A stretch of DNA of 64,000 bases from Proales similis (lineage: Eukaryota; Rotifera; Eurotatoria; Ploima; Proalidae). A program made the translations under genes and the position numbers. The DNA is taken from assembly GCA_019059635.1 (NCBI GenBank), contig JAGVRJ010000007.1:1488001-1552000 (forward strand), written 5' to 3'. Each line of letters opens with the position of its first letter. Positions within the stretch are counted from its first letter, which is position 1. Below the pieces are notes generated by a model. It searched no databases. It was not told the origin of the DNA and saw only the letters and a list, made by a program, of their open reading frames with translations. Shown here piece by piece: positions 1 to 10,859 of the stretch.

Positions 1-834
1 CTCAATTTATGGGCAATGATTGTACAATTAAAAAAGCAATCATAATCTTCAAATATTTTTCGTTGAGAATCTTCTGAAATTCTATTGATTATTGATAAAA
101 TAGATTTCTAAAGTAAAGATACCTCTTAAACCATTCGAAAATGAGCCAAGAATCAAATCCATTTCTTTTTTTCACGATGCATGTATTTAAAGCAATTGAG
201 AAGAAGAAAGCTCAAAAAATAAGCCAAACAACCGAACGCGAAACTGATCTTCCTTCCCAAAAAAATGTATTTTTTAATGCAATAATCTTATAAATGCAAA
301 GAATACTGAAGAATAAAATAAAGTGACTCCAAACATTTTTTAAAATTAAGCTAAATTGAGCTTAAGGTTCTTCAGGCAAAAACTGTTATAAAAATCACCA
401 TCAATAAGAAGAACAAAAATTCACGTAAGAAAAAACTAAGAATAACAGAATTTGTTATAGAAATTTTAAATAATGGCAGAGCAGAACAATATTGCCTAAA
501 TTAAGTCAAGTCTCCTATAATTTATTCTTTCATATTCTGAATATGGTACAGATTTTTTTAATTTTTTTTTAAATGTATTATACTAAATCGAAAAATAAGC
601 CTAATACTCATCTTGTATAAAGATTTTAATTTAAAAATCACTTAGATGACTTGAAGTGTAGAATAGTATGAAAATTTTAATTAAAATTTTATAGCAAGCT
701 GTTCCTTGTATGCAGTTACACTTAATTTTCAAAGGGGAGGGAGCGAACTTGCAATCAGTCTTGCTTTTCATTTGAATGACAATTTGCTTTTAGATAATGA
801 AAATATTCAATCGACACATGCTAATAAATCTGGA
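1..834. other. AT-rich stretch upstream of the ubinuclein-like exon
   Basis: No coding region could be supported before the ubinuclein-like reading frame. That frame is open back to an acceptor-like TATAG at 691-694, so an upstream exon lying here or outside the window is possible. Homopolymer A and T runs dominate. Confidence 0.4.
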
Positions 835-1656
835 ATGAGTCTTATTTCAAAAAGTAGCTTAGAGCAGCCGACTGAACCTCTACGGCGAAATAAACAAACG
901 TTGAATACTCAGATTCCAACAATACGTATGGAGGTCCAGCTAGAAAAGCCAACTAATGATACATTTAGTGAGGTCAATTACAATCGGCTTGCTTTTCGAG
1001 CCTTAAAACTTTTGTCTTGTCGAAATAAGGCCGAGATTAGACTTCATCGACGCGAGCAACGCCTTAATGCTCAACATCCTAACCTTTCGAGCAAAGTTTG
1101 CTTGAAAAAAGAAGATTGGGACCATTTGGATTGTGAAATAAATATTGAGCGAAGCCAAGTTCGTCAATTAGTTGGTGAATTTCGGAAGAAAATTGTTCTC
1201 GGAAAACAATTGGATGGAGAAGAAGGTGCTTATGCCGATGCTGAAAAAGAGCAAGTATCTGATGAAAACAGGGAAGAAGAATATGAGAATGAACCCGTTA
1301 TCAGATCCGGCACAAAGCGTCATTCAAATCAGCTAAACATGGACCATTTTGGAAAATATCGTGTCAGAGATTTCAGTTATCTTGGACAAGGATATGATGA
1401 AAGTGACTCATTCATTGACAACTCAGAAGCTCAAGATGTGCATGTACCAGCTTATATGGCCCCTAAACGCGGTGGCTTTTATATGAACAAAGAAAAGATT
1501 GAATTAAAAGAAGTAAAATGGTCGAAGAGACGAGTTGAGCTATCTGCAGAAGAGCAACCAAGTGAAAATGAAAAAAGCTACGATGAACAAATGAAAATTA
1601 GCGTAGAAGAATATGAAGATCTGGAAATCGAACAGCAAGGTGGGGATGAATACTAG
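835..1656 (+). CDS. Ubinuclein/yemanuclein-like protein with HRD domain
   Basis: Likely subunit of the HIRA histone H3.3 chaperone complex in the nucleus. The key signal is a Hpc2-related domain: the motif GYDESDSFIDNSEA followed by a GGFYMNKEKIEL strand (about 1,390-1,510), which matches the ubinuclein HRD signature that contacts HIRA. Upstream, IPTIRMEVQLEKP then VNYNRLAF resembles the short N-terminal conserved block of ubinucleins. The rest is acidic and low in complexity. The protein stops about 50 residues after the HRD, so the long middle and C-terminal parts of vertebrate UBN1/2 are absent. The start is uncertain: I chose the ATG at 835, but the frame is open back to an acceptor-like site at 694, so the true N terminus may lie in an upstream exon. 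Family assignment is recognised from memory of the HRD motif. Confidence 0.72.
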   Translation: MSLISKSSLEQPTEPLRRNKQTLNTQIPTIRMEVQLEKPTNDTFSEVNYNRLAFRALKLLSCRNKAEIRLHRREQRLNAQHPNLSSKVCLKKEDWDHLDCEINIERSQVRQLVGEFRKKIVLGKQLDGEEGAYADAEKEQVSDENREEEYENEPVIRSGTKRHSNQLNMDHFGKYRVRDFSYLGQGYDESDSFIDNSEAQDVHVPAYMAPKRGGFYMNKEKIELKEVKWSKRRVELSAEEQPSENEKSYDEQMKISVEEYEDLEIEQQGGDEY

Positions 1657-2340
1657 AGTTGTGAATTGGTTCAATTGACTCATGGCAATTAATAATCGAC
1701 TTTATGTCCAAATCATGATCTGCTCGATTTTTAAAACGTAATAGATTAAAAACCCAATTGAATTGAACAACTCCTTTTTTATCAAGATTTCTTCGTCTAA
1801 AATAGAATTTCTTAAGAAATTTTGCGATTATTTTTGAATTGATTAATCAGGATGAATAATGATTCAGTTGAAATCGTCATATGCACTGAATGTCGAGTTT
1901 AAGACATTAGAAAAAATCTCAGAACTAGAACAAGAAATTTGATTTAATATTGATAACCATGATGATTAGCCTATAGACTAATCTAATCTCAAAAGAAATT
2001 GTGATTGTGTCTTGCCCGCGTGAACCCACTTCAGAAAAGTCATCGAAGCAAGCCCCACTATTAGGCCACTTAATTAAGTTCAAATTCATTTCGGGTATTG
2101 ATTATGGTTCGACTCAATTAACCCCTAAGTTTGATATTCAAGTATGAATTTTTAAAATCCTCATTAAAATGTTAGTTAAAACGCGAATCCAGATTCATGA
2201 ATAAACGCTTTTATAATAAAACCGAACAACCTAGATTGAATTTTTATCTTAGTTGCAAAACAGGGACATTTGAATGAAAAAGAAGATGAAAGATAAGAAT
2301 GCCATGTTTTGAAACTAATTTGTCTTTGCTCTTGTGTAGT
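1657..2340. other. Intergenic, between convergent genes
   Basis: The ubinuclein-like gene (+) and HACD gene (-) converge on this 680-bp AT-rich spacer. I see no open frame with coding character, only probable 3' UTR sequence of both genes. Confidence 0.5.
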
Positions 2341-3357
2341 TTACTCCTTGTGCTGTTTATCCCTCCAATAGTTTCCAATAACTTTTCTCCGCTGACTCAG
2401 CATATGATTATATAGCATTGGAAAAACTGAATAAGACATTGTAAGCATGAGCAAATTGCGAAAACGTAAAATTTAGTTTTTTGTACTCACATGGAATGTA
2501 TGAGAGCATTATGGCTATTAAAAAGTAGTAAAAATCGAATGAAATATTTAAAGAGTTTGGCAACCAAAAAGAGTATCTGGACCGCAATCGTAATGGCTGC
2601 ACATATTGAATAACCTTGAAGATACAAATCAGCTCTCCCTGCAAGGATATTTGATAACAGAACCATGAATGAAATTTAACAAAAAAGGAATGCTACCGTT
2701 ACTCCCAAGGGATAGAGCACGATGAAAAAGGAATATCTATAATTTGAAATTAAATATAAAAGGAGAATAAATTCTAAGTTTGGTAACCTACCTAGCCCAA
2801 TTCACAATGTAGGGCATAAAGTTCAAAAGGTTCAAAGCATAAAATGAGTAGCGGATAACTTCAGCTATGGGCCAGGCAATGCAAATCAAAAAAAGACCAA
2901 GGGATTCACGAGGCTTTTTTTGAGAATTAATCATTGAAAAGAAAATCTATAACTAATCTTAATGTTTACCGCTTTGAATACATAGAGAATCAACCAAACA
3001 ACTATCAGGCGCGAGAGAACTTGCACAAAGACCAGTACTGGGTTTGATCTTACAAGTCCAAAAATTGCATGAAACACTTCTAGAAGGGCTGCTGTTTGAA
3101 AAATGATAAGTAATCGCTGAACTTGAGGGTAAAGGCCTCTGGAACTGAGAAGATCTGTTTTGCTGTTCCATTTAAGCGCCCACTGAACAGTTACAACAAA
3201 AATGATGAGCCAACTAAACAGAAATGTAAAAATTGCAAGCACCAGAAATACAAAAAATTAGATACCCAATTGTAAGAATAACATTGTATAATATAAGATA
3301 AAAAGTTGTCAGAGTATATGACCCTGATTCTTTTACTTTTTTGGTATCGGACACCAT
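2341..3357 (-). CDS. Very-long-chain (3R)-3-hydroxyacyl-CoA dehydratase (HACD/PTPLA)
   Basis: Third enzyme of the ER fatty-acid elongation cycle, dehydrating 3-hydroxyacyl-CoA to trans-2-enoyl-CoA. Six exons: 3357-3266, 3213-2970, 2913-2792, 2736-2697, 2638-2491, 2426-2341, giving 243 aa; introns are 52-64 bp and phases close exactly. Family signatures in order: LYNVILTIGWL (first membrane helix), LLIIFQTAALLEVFHAIFG, AEVIRYSFYALNLLN, YPLGVTGE and a final SYIPFFPMLYNHML block. In YPLGVTGE the Tyr and the Glu seven residues later correspond to the catalytic pair of yeast Phs1; an intron falls between them. Multiple hydrophobic segments fit a polytopic ER protein. It is head-to-head with the xylosyltransferase gene, 317 bp between start codons. 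Full length for the family and no lesion seen. Confidence 0.93.
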
Positions 3358-3674
3358 TTTTTCAATATATGAAAATCAGTTGAATTTCTCGGATTTTTAT
3401 GCCGACTTAATTTAGAAATAAATGTAGAATTTATATATAAATGAATAGCTAGACGTGAATAGCTGGCCTTTCGATAGCGTCATTAATTATATCTTGACAA
3501 TAAATAATGCACTAAATAATAATTTTTTACAAAATTTTCTTAACTCTTTGATTGCCATAAGTCAATTTTCTAATCTATAACTTTGAATGCAATTAGTTTT
3601 GATTGCATCCGTTAAATTTAACCCCGTTAATAACAAAAAACAGCATATTGGGCTACTGTTGTATTCAGAATAAA
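3358..3674. promoter_or_regulatory. Shared divergent promoter region (HACD / xylosyltransferase)
   Basis: The two start codons face away from each other across 317 bp with no other gene between, so both core promoters and 5' UTRs must lie here or overlap the genes. The tract is AT-rich with TATATATAA-like sequence near 3,431-3,439. Assignment as a bidirectional promoter is inferred from geometry. Confidence 0.45.
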
Positions 3675-6488
3675 ATGCCTCTCGGAGAACACTTTGTTCT
3701 CCCGTTTATTGTTTTTTTGACAATCAGCCATACAAAAGCAGAATATAGTGACTTGAAATGTGATCTTAATACCCATGCAGAGTCAGCATTGAAAAGGGCC
3801 GTTAAGGAAGATTGCAAAGCTTACATTCTAGAATTAGCCTGCTCATTAGATCAACCAATAAAAAAATTAAAACGAGAATGCTCCCTGACCGAGAATATCC
3901 TTAAAGAAGATTTAAGGAAACGACCATTGAATTGTGTTCTTTCAACTGATTTTACAAAATTCATACAATCACTAAAATTGAACGAATTCAAAACGATGCC
4001 TGCACAAAACCTGGAACAGTGTTTTGAAAATTGCTTAAATTTTTTTCCAGTTTTTGCTTTTAACAAGGAAAAAAGCGAATGCTTTTGCTTAATTACGTTA
4101 GGAAAGATTGAAAAAGTAAAATGTCAGGAAAATAGCTTTCAACTAGGTCTTACTGGGCGTTTAGGTAATTTAATTCTATTATGTTTTGATTTTCATGCTT
4201 AGCTAATTATCTTTCCTTTTCTAATGCTTTTGGTACTTGAATATGTCTTAAGACTTCGACACTCTTAAATTAGAACGAGCCGAATTAAAAACAGCGACAA
4301 AGCAAAGAGCCCAGATTGCCTTTATTATAACTGCTTCCGGACGCTCTCATCGACAACTCATACGCCTATTAAAAAATATCTACCGAACTCATCATCTCTA
4401 TCTGATACACGTAGATAAGGTCTTTTTTTCTTCACTTAATAATGCTTTTTTGTAATAATTTATTAAGAGAGCAGAATTTTTGCGGAAAAAGATTCAAGTG
4501 ACAGTTGAAAAGATCGGATTTGAAAATGTCCGTGTTGCAAACTGGTCCGAAGCGAGTATTTGGGGAGGAGCTACGTTACTAGATGTTCATTTACGATCTA
4601 TGAAGGACCTTGTGGAAATGAGCCAAGAATTGAACATTCGATGGGATTTCATTTTAAATCTTAGCGAATCAGACTTTCCTATAAGGTCTGCCTCGTTTCT
4701 CAGCAAAAATTAGCACTTCTTAAGATAATCATTAACTATCAAAGGCCCATCGATGATTTGACTGAATTTCTTGCTCATTATTTAGATTTCAATTTCCTAA
4801 AATTCAACCACGGCGATTTTGAAGAGTAATTAGTTTTTCATAAGTAATTTTAACAGATAAATTCTTAAAAGTTTTTTCTCACAAGATTTCTTCAAAAACA
4901 AGGGATGAAGTATGCTTTTGTTGAATGCGAAAATCGAATGTGGAGAGTAGGAGAAAGAAAAATTCCATCCGGAATCCAATTTGGAGGCGGCAGCGACTGG
5001 TTCTGTCTAAATCGTGCTTTTGTTAATTATTTGCTATCGTCGCGCAATGAATTTTTGATTGATTTAAAAAGATTTTACAAAAATGTTCTTCTTCCATCAG
5101 AGGTTTGGTTTTTTAATCAGAAATATTAGGAGATTTTAATTATCATATATTTCTATATAGACTTTTTTTCACACTGTCGCCTTGAATTCAGACTTTTGCC
5201 AAACAATTATCAATGAAAACTTCAAACTGGTAAACTGGATAAGAAGACGAGGTTGTAATTGCGCCTCGAAAAATTCGGTCGACTGGTGTGGTTGCTCGCC
5301 GAATTTTTTCAGATTTCATGATTTTGAAAGAATTCAGGTATACGACGCGAAATCGATTGAAAATCTCAATGAAAAACTTTTGCATAAATTTTAGATAAAC
5401 CGAGAAAAAAACAAATTCTTTGTCCGTAAAATTGATCCGATACAAAATGGACAACTAATAAACATGCTCGAACAATCATTAAATGGATTAAATAGCTTGG
5501 GTAAGTTCGGCGACTATAGTTAACCCACTCGATCGAAACTAATAGTAAATTTGAAGACACAAAATCCCAGCATTCTTTCTGGTTAAACATATTTGATAGC
5601 TCAGTCGACTCTGAGCATGATTTAAGTTTGGTCAATTTTCAATCTTTACTGGCCGGGAACGTTTCTAGCTTTATTAAAAACTATAAGCAGATTTTTTCGA
5701 CACAAATTGAGCACGAGAAATTTGATGAGCCAGAAATTCTTGAAACCAATTTATTTTACGAAGCAGATACTTTTTCAGCAATTTTAATCCTCTTTAAGAC
5801 TATAAATGGAATTTTTGAGGCCTTTATTGAGCCAAAGCTCAAACCGGAAGTATTCAATAACCTAGAGCCAAGCTCGAAATCGATATCTGAACTTTTGGTT
5901 CAATTCAAAGTCGGTTCGGATTATGACAAAAAAGAGCGAAGACTCGGTAACATATACCCATTCCTTAACAGCAAATCAAACCCAACAGCTTTGCTTGAGT
6001 TTGACCCCACAAATGATTCGTTCAATTTCTCTCTCACTTGGATTTCACCCGACGGTTTGTTGCTATAATTAAGTTTACTACATTTTCAGGTGCTCATAAT
6101 CTATTAAAATCGAAAAATAGGCATCAAAGTCAAAGAGAAGAATGTTATACTCCCCAAGAATGAGCGTTCACAATTTGTTATCAATACCCTCTTAAGTAAA
6201 GAGGAAAATATTCAAACTCAAAGCGGAGTTTGGCAGATAGTTTTATGTGATTCACGAAAAACGCCGGTTGTTCGACTCAAATTCTTGATATTGCCTCTTA
6301 AAGTTGCAAGAAACAGCCCAGAATATCAAAGTCATATTGAAAGCGCTTGGGCATTCGAAAAAATTTGTGAGATTGATGATGGCGAAAGGAAAAACACTTT
6401 TTCTTTCTTGAAAGAAACTTTTATTCCAAAGTGCGTTGATCAACATTGGAGTACCAAATTTGAGGATCCAAAATCTAGCTTTCACTAG
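3675..6488 (+). CDS. Peptide O-xylosyltransferase with N-terminal WSC domain (oxt / sqv-6 type)
   Basis: Starts heparan/chondroitin sulfate synthesis by adding xylose to Ser-Gly sites of proteoglycan cores in the secretory pathway. Nine exons: 3675-4164, 4253-4419, 4468-4685, 4745-4825, 4886-5102, 5161-5337, 5395-5500, 5557-6054, 6121-6488; 773 aa, all phases closing. Domains: hydrophobic N terminus (1-22), cysteine-rich WSC module (about 85-155, as in fly and worm enzymes), GT14 Branch domain from about 184 with HVDKRAEF, SIWGGATLL, DFPIR, GGGSDWFCLNR and the hallmark VDWCGCSP, then the C-terminal Xylo_C region with SGVWQIVL. Upstream in-frame sequence has no earlier ATG, and the N terminus reads more like a cleavable signal peptide than a type II anchor. 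Converges with the GPCR gene; AATAAA follows at 6586. Confidence 0.93.
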
Positions 6489-6585
6489 TGCTTAATCAAT
6501 TTTTTGAAAAAAAAAAAGAATTATTTTCCTCTTTTATATTGATTAAAAATTGTAAAAAGTAGCAAAAACTTTGAAAATAATCTAA

Positions 6586-6591
6586 AATAAA
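6586..6591 (+). terminator. Poly(A) signal of xylosyltransferase gene
   Basis: AATAAA about 98 nt after the stop codon, in an A/T-rich 3' UTR. Confidence 0.5.
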
Positions 6592-6651
6592 GGAGTTGCC
6601 GACATTTTTTGGCAAAAAAATTAAAATTAGAAAATTTTTTGATGCTTTTCG

Positions 6652-6735
6652 TTTATTGTGTCTTGTATGACTCAAGCATCATTGATGTTTATTTAAGGAA
6701 AGAGGGATGAAAGTACTGCTCAAGTTATTTTTATT
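6652..6735 (-). terminator. Candidate poly(A) signals of the GPCR gene
   Basis: AATAAA on the minus strand occurs at 6735-6730 and again at 6657-6652, 23 and 101 nt past the stop. Which one is used cannot be told from sequence. Confidence 0.35.
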
Positions 6736-6757
6736 AAGTTTTTTTTTTAAGATGATT

Positions 6758-7972
6758 TTAAATTCTAGTTGATTTGAGTGGTTTTCTTGAAGGTCTATTT
6801 CTCAAGCTTTCGCTTGCCTTATTAAATTCTTGATTTCTTGGACGTTTACAAGTTACGATTGAATATAATAGACATCGAAATTCTTGCCGAAATCGCTTTG
6901 AGAAACAAGAATAAAGAATAAAGTTCACTGAAGAATTAATGGCTGTTAGTCCATTTGCTATGTTATTTAAGCCTAATATAATATCGACTTTAAACGAATC
7001 ACTTTGGTCATCAAGGGGCCAAATAGCTTCGGAGACTAGAAGGATAGCTGTTGGCAGCTGGCATAATAAGAAAACAATAACTGTTGCAAGCAAAATGATG
7101 CTCGCTCTCGTCTGATCATGAGTAAGCTTGTTGTATTTTCCGCCGCCATGCCTCATTTGCTTGGAATCATCATTTGCCTGCGAATTTCCAACTCCTGTCT
7201 TGGATATAAGCGCCACCGACACTGATTCTTTCGAATGCTCTCGAGATTGGCCAAGTTCCAGAGTTCCACAAGTAGGCCTATTTAAGGGGTTGGCTGATGA
7301 TAAATGACTGTAGTGAATATGTTTAATTAATATGGAATTAAATACTATCAAGAGGGAGAGCGGTATAATCTGCACAGTAATGGCAATGAACCAAAAATAA
7401 TAAAATTTGTATAACGCAAAATCTGGATAAATATTAGTAGTGACTAATTGAGGAATAGTACGATTGGTTTCTATATCGAATTGAAATTCAAGTTTGTTTT
7501 CCAGTAGAGTAGGAAATGTGAGGCAAACAGTGAAAAACAAAACACATACGATAATTTTCTTGGTTTTTGATGGCCGGCACCAATGTATTGAGATCAGCGG
7601 ATGGGCTACAGCTATGTACCTCTCGAATGTGAACGCCAGAATAATGTATACGCTGGTATTACTTGCAAAGTCTACTAAAGGATAAAAAACAAGGCTGAGA
7701 TAAGGATTTATCATCGTCAAATTGATGTTGGGATACATTGTCGGTAAGCTGTTGATAAAGCTGCTGACTATATAGATCACATCAACAGTTGTAAGAGCTG
7801 ATAAATAAAGTGCCGTGCTTGTTCGTCGGAGCCGTTTTTGTACGAACACGACAAGAGTAATGATGTTGCCCATCAGGCCTAGAGTAATGCACATATGAAG
7901 AAGTACATCTTTGCAAACAAATCGCATGAGCCCAGTAAAAGGACCTACATCCTTAGCGATTCGAGAGACCAT
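6758..7972 (-). CDS. Class A neuropeptide GPCR, FMRFamide-receptor-like
   Basis: Single-exon 404-aa seven-transmembrane receptor. TM1 carries GNIITLVVF, TM2 LSALTTVDVIYIVSS, TM3 ends in FERY (DRY variant) followed by IAVAHPL, and TM7 ends NFILYSCFSKRFR (an NPxxY variant with F for P). The long third intracellular loop is Ser/Gly/His-rich, and TM6 reads VFLLCQLPTAILL. The TM2 and TM7 wording matches invertebrate FMRFamide/myosuppressin-type receptors; the ligand cannot be told. The extracellular N terminus is short (about 25 residues) and lacks N-glycosylation sequons, so an upstream exon may add to it. A cysteine near the top of TM3, expected for the usual disulfide, is not evident. Lack of introns contrasts with its neighbours. 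It converges with the xylosyltransferase gene. Confidence 0.85.
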   Translation of the reverse strand: MVSRIAKDVGPFTGLMRFVCKDVLLHMCITLGLMGNIITLVVFVQKRLRRTSTALYLSALTTVDVIYIVSSFINSLPTMYPNINLTMINPYLSLVFYPLVDFASNTSVYIILAFTFERYIAVAHPLISIHWCRPSKTKKIIVCVLFFTVCLTFPTLLENKLEFQFDIETNRTIPQLVTTNIYPDFALYKFYYFWFIAITVQIIPLSLLIVFNSILIKHIHYSHLSSANPLNRPTCGTLELGQSREHSKESVSVALISKTGVGNSQANDDSKQMRHGGGKYNKLTHDQTRASIILLATVIVFLLCQLPTAILLVSEAIWPLDDQSDSFKVDIILGLNNIANGLTAINSSVNFILYSCFSKRFRQEFRCLLYSIVTCKRPRNQEFNKASESLRNRPSRKPLKSTRI

Positions 7973-10859
7973 TTTTTAAATTTCTCATAGAAATCAATCT
8001 TTCACTGAATTATAAATTATGAATAAATTCTTCACTGTCTTTCATCTAAACTGATTTAAAATTTTTAAATGATGAACTATCAACATCGATTTCTGCATGT
8101 TTCTTTTATTTCAAAGCGTATTCGGCTTCACTAAGGATTTAAGGATATGACTGTTGTCAACTCAATATTTTAACTCAGGGGATTGGTAAGGAAAAACATA
8201 ATATGCGCCAGAATGATTAATATCAATATTTGAACTTCGATAAATACGTTAAATGTCTTTCAAGACACGGTTTACATCTATAAAATCGTCTTAATTCTTT
8301 TTCCGGTAAAGAAACAAATTATTTATTATCATGAAACGTCGATCATCACTGTTTTCGTGTAAAATCTCATTTTCTGCAAATCATGGATCGCGAATTTGAA
8401 AAAAAATTATAAATACCAAAAAAAAAGTAAATAAAAAAAGCATCCAAATTAAAGAGATTGATTCGGAAAAATATATAGAGCAGCACTACCATTTTCAATC
8501 ATTTAATCTAGCTTAGTTTATAGTGAAGCTGAATGCCGTAGCATCAACTGCAAAAAGTCAATGCAATAAAAAAATATCAGCAGAAATATTGAAATTCATC
8601 TCCCGAATGAACAAGACTTGATCTTTAAAACATAAAAGCGCCACGATCCCTTTGAAAACTCACTTTCTAGTCTAAAATTCCGAAAATTCCGTTAGAACAA
8701 AAAAGGATTTGGACAAAAATGCACATGAATGCAGATGAGTGATTAGTGATTGCTAAGTGATTCAGCCATTTTAGCTTAAGACGAAGCTGAGCATTAAACA
8801 AATCAAAAGCTGCTTAAAGTCAGACAGCTTTTAAAAAGCGGTGTTTTGTTCATAAGCTTCGAATCAGCTCAAGAACCAATTTGCGGTTCAAAATATTAAT
8901 TAGATATTACTCCTGGCGTTATAATAAATGATAGTTGAGTTAGCGCGATTCATTATTGGTGGTGAAAGTAAATAGGTTTTTTTTTCAAATAAGAAAGCTC
9001 GATTCTCTATAAAAGGAAAATTAACTGGATATGGTGAAACATATCACAGTGCATAAATAAAAATGAATATTGTTATATGAGTTTTAATGATAATCAAAAT
9101 GTTTCATTGAAATGATATATATTGAAAAAAACGAGAGCAAATTGATTTTATCATTCGGCAAAAGTTGAAAAGAATTAAATGTGCCAATGACAAATCAGAA
9201 TGCAGCTGAATGCGTGATAGGTTTCACAAGGGATTTGTTTTTCACTGTTCAAAAATTGAGGTAAGCAAAAATTATTTTCACTAAAGTGAACTTGTTATCG
9301 ATAAAGAAGCAATATTCAGAATTACTAAACTAATCTTCAATTATTAAGGTAACCAATCTAATAAAAAGCCAAGACCACCCAAGGGCCATTTACTGCTTAA
9401 AATCCCTTCAGGTTTAGTAAATGCTCATGTTTACCATCCATTTTATTTTATTATGCTTTTACTTTTAGACAGATCAAATAATTATGTTCCATATTAAAAA
9501 CAGGTCACGTTATTTTTATACAACAGCATTTAAAATATTTTCTTTTTATTCTTTTCTTGTTCAGACACAGGAAATATAGGAATGTCTCATACAAAAATGA
9601 TCGATAAAAGATAGTTAAAGAGCACGAATAAGTGAAAATGAGTAATAAAGGCCACTAGAAATTGATTCGTGTCTTCAATATTAACATTCGTGAGAGCTTA
9701 CCCAATAAAATTAATAATTATGATCGTTTCAATACGACAATGTAAATTGCAACTTTAGCAAACCCAGCAAACAACATTTACATTGGCGGATGGGCGGCCT
9801 TTGGCCAAGTTTATTAGTGCGATGTCGGCAACCATAATTGCTTCGTTTGCCAATTCGGACGCGTCGTCTGGTTGACTTCGCGCTGCAACGATAAGTGTGG
9901 CAAGGACCCGCTGAGTCAACACACTTCTCCCATGTTTCAAAATTCTAGTTTATTTGCTAGTGCCCATGGGTCACCTAGGGTCATAAAAAACCACCCTTTT
10001 CATTCTCCCCCCTGGCTAGTCAAATTTCGGTCATCGGAACGCTTGTTTGTCGTATACACTGATTGTTTGTGCTAGATTTAGTAACATCGGATTTTTCTGC
10101 AATCTGTTTAACCACAATATCGAATATGCGTGTATATGTCCAGTAGCAGTAGAGAAAATTATTATATTCTCTTATATGCAACATCTAATTCATCCACCTA
10201 TCAGACCTTGTATTTTTGGTTCATTTAATTTGGAGCGTAGAGATAAAGATAGCATAGAAGGAAGCAGGCACCATAAGCAAGGAATAGAAATAGATAGGAT
10301 AGTAAGATAGCCACTGAACATTGAAGAAAAGGGGATGGAGATCAATGGAGGAAGAAAGCATTAAGAATATTCGACGGCACAAATTGTTCTCTATTGCTTA
10401 TAATCCACACCTAAAACCCATTCGGAACGACTACATGTGGTCTATCTAACTCTTCTTCCTCATTTAATGAGCAAACAGATACTTCGTTCGTCTACTATCT
10501 TGGTCCCCTTTGTTTTGTTTTATAATCCAATTTATATGTTTGCTATTGTATTAGCGTGACCAATCTAGGGGTTAGATTGAGCGACTAAGAGATTTGTATT
10601 CTTTTTTCTTTTTGTTTCTTTTTTATGCGTTAGACCAACCTAGCTCTTCATGAGCGAAGTTGTGTCGGATTTGCTTTTCATATCATTTAAATCATTCTAC
10701 TTGAGGTGTTGTCGCCACCGCTATACTCATTTAGTGGTCACGTTTAGTTTTCTATTATGTAAGAGATTCCAAATTCTAAAGCATTTCAGCTATTTAGAAA
10801 ATTGTTTCAGCTTTTCCACCAATCGTTCGAAGCAAGAGAGTGCTCAATTTTGAGCTAAA
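7973..10859. other. Intergenic, AT-rich, with one GC-rich island
   Basis: This divergent gap lies upstream of both the GPCR and the FRMPD-like gene. Most of it is AT-rich without coding character. A CpG-richer island at about 9,770-9,930 contains an exon-like segment on the minus strand (see findings). The remainder probably holds promoters and 5' UTR of both genes; a T-rich tract ends just before the FRMPD start codon. Confidence 0.4.
9783..9893 (-). other. Exon-like orphan segment
   Basis: On the minus strand an acceptor-like TTATCGTTGCAG is followed by an open stretch reading RSQPDDASELANEAIMVAD and on through INLAKGRPSAN, then a GTAAATG donor. It is much richer in CpG than its surroundings. 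It lies 5' of the GPCR and could be an upstream exon of it, or a chance frame in a promoter. I cannot link it to a start codon. Confidence 0.2.
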
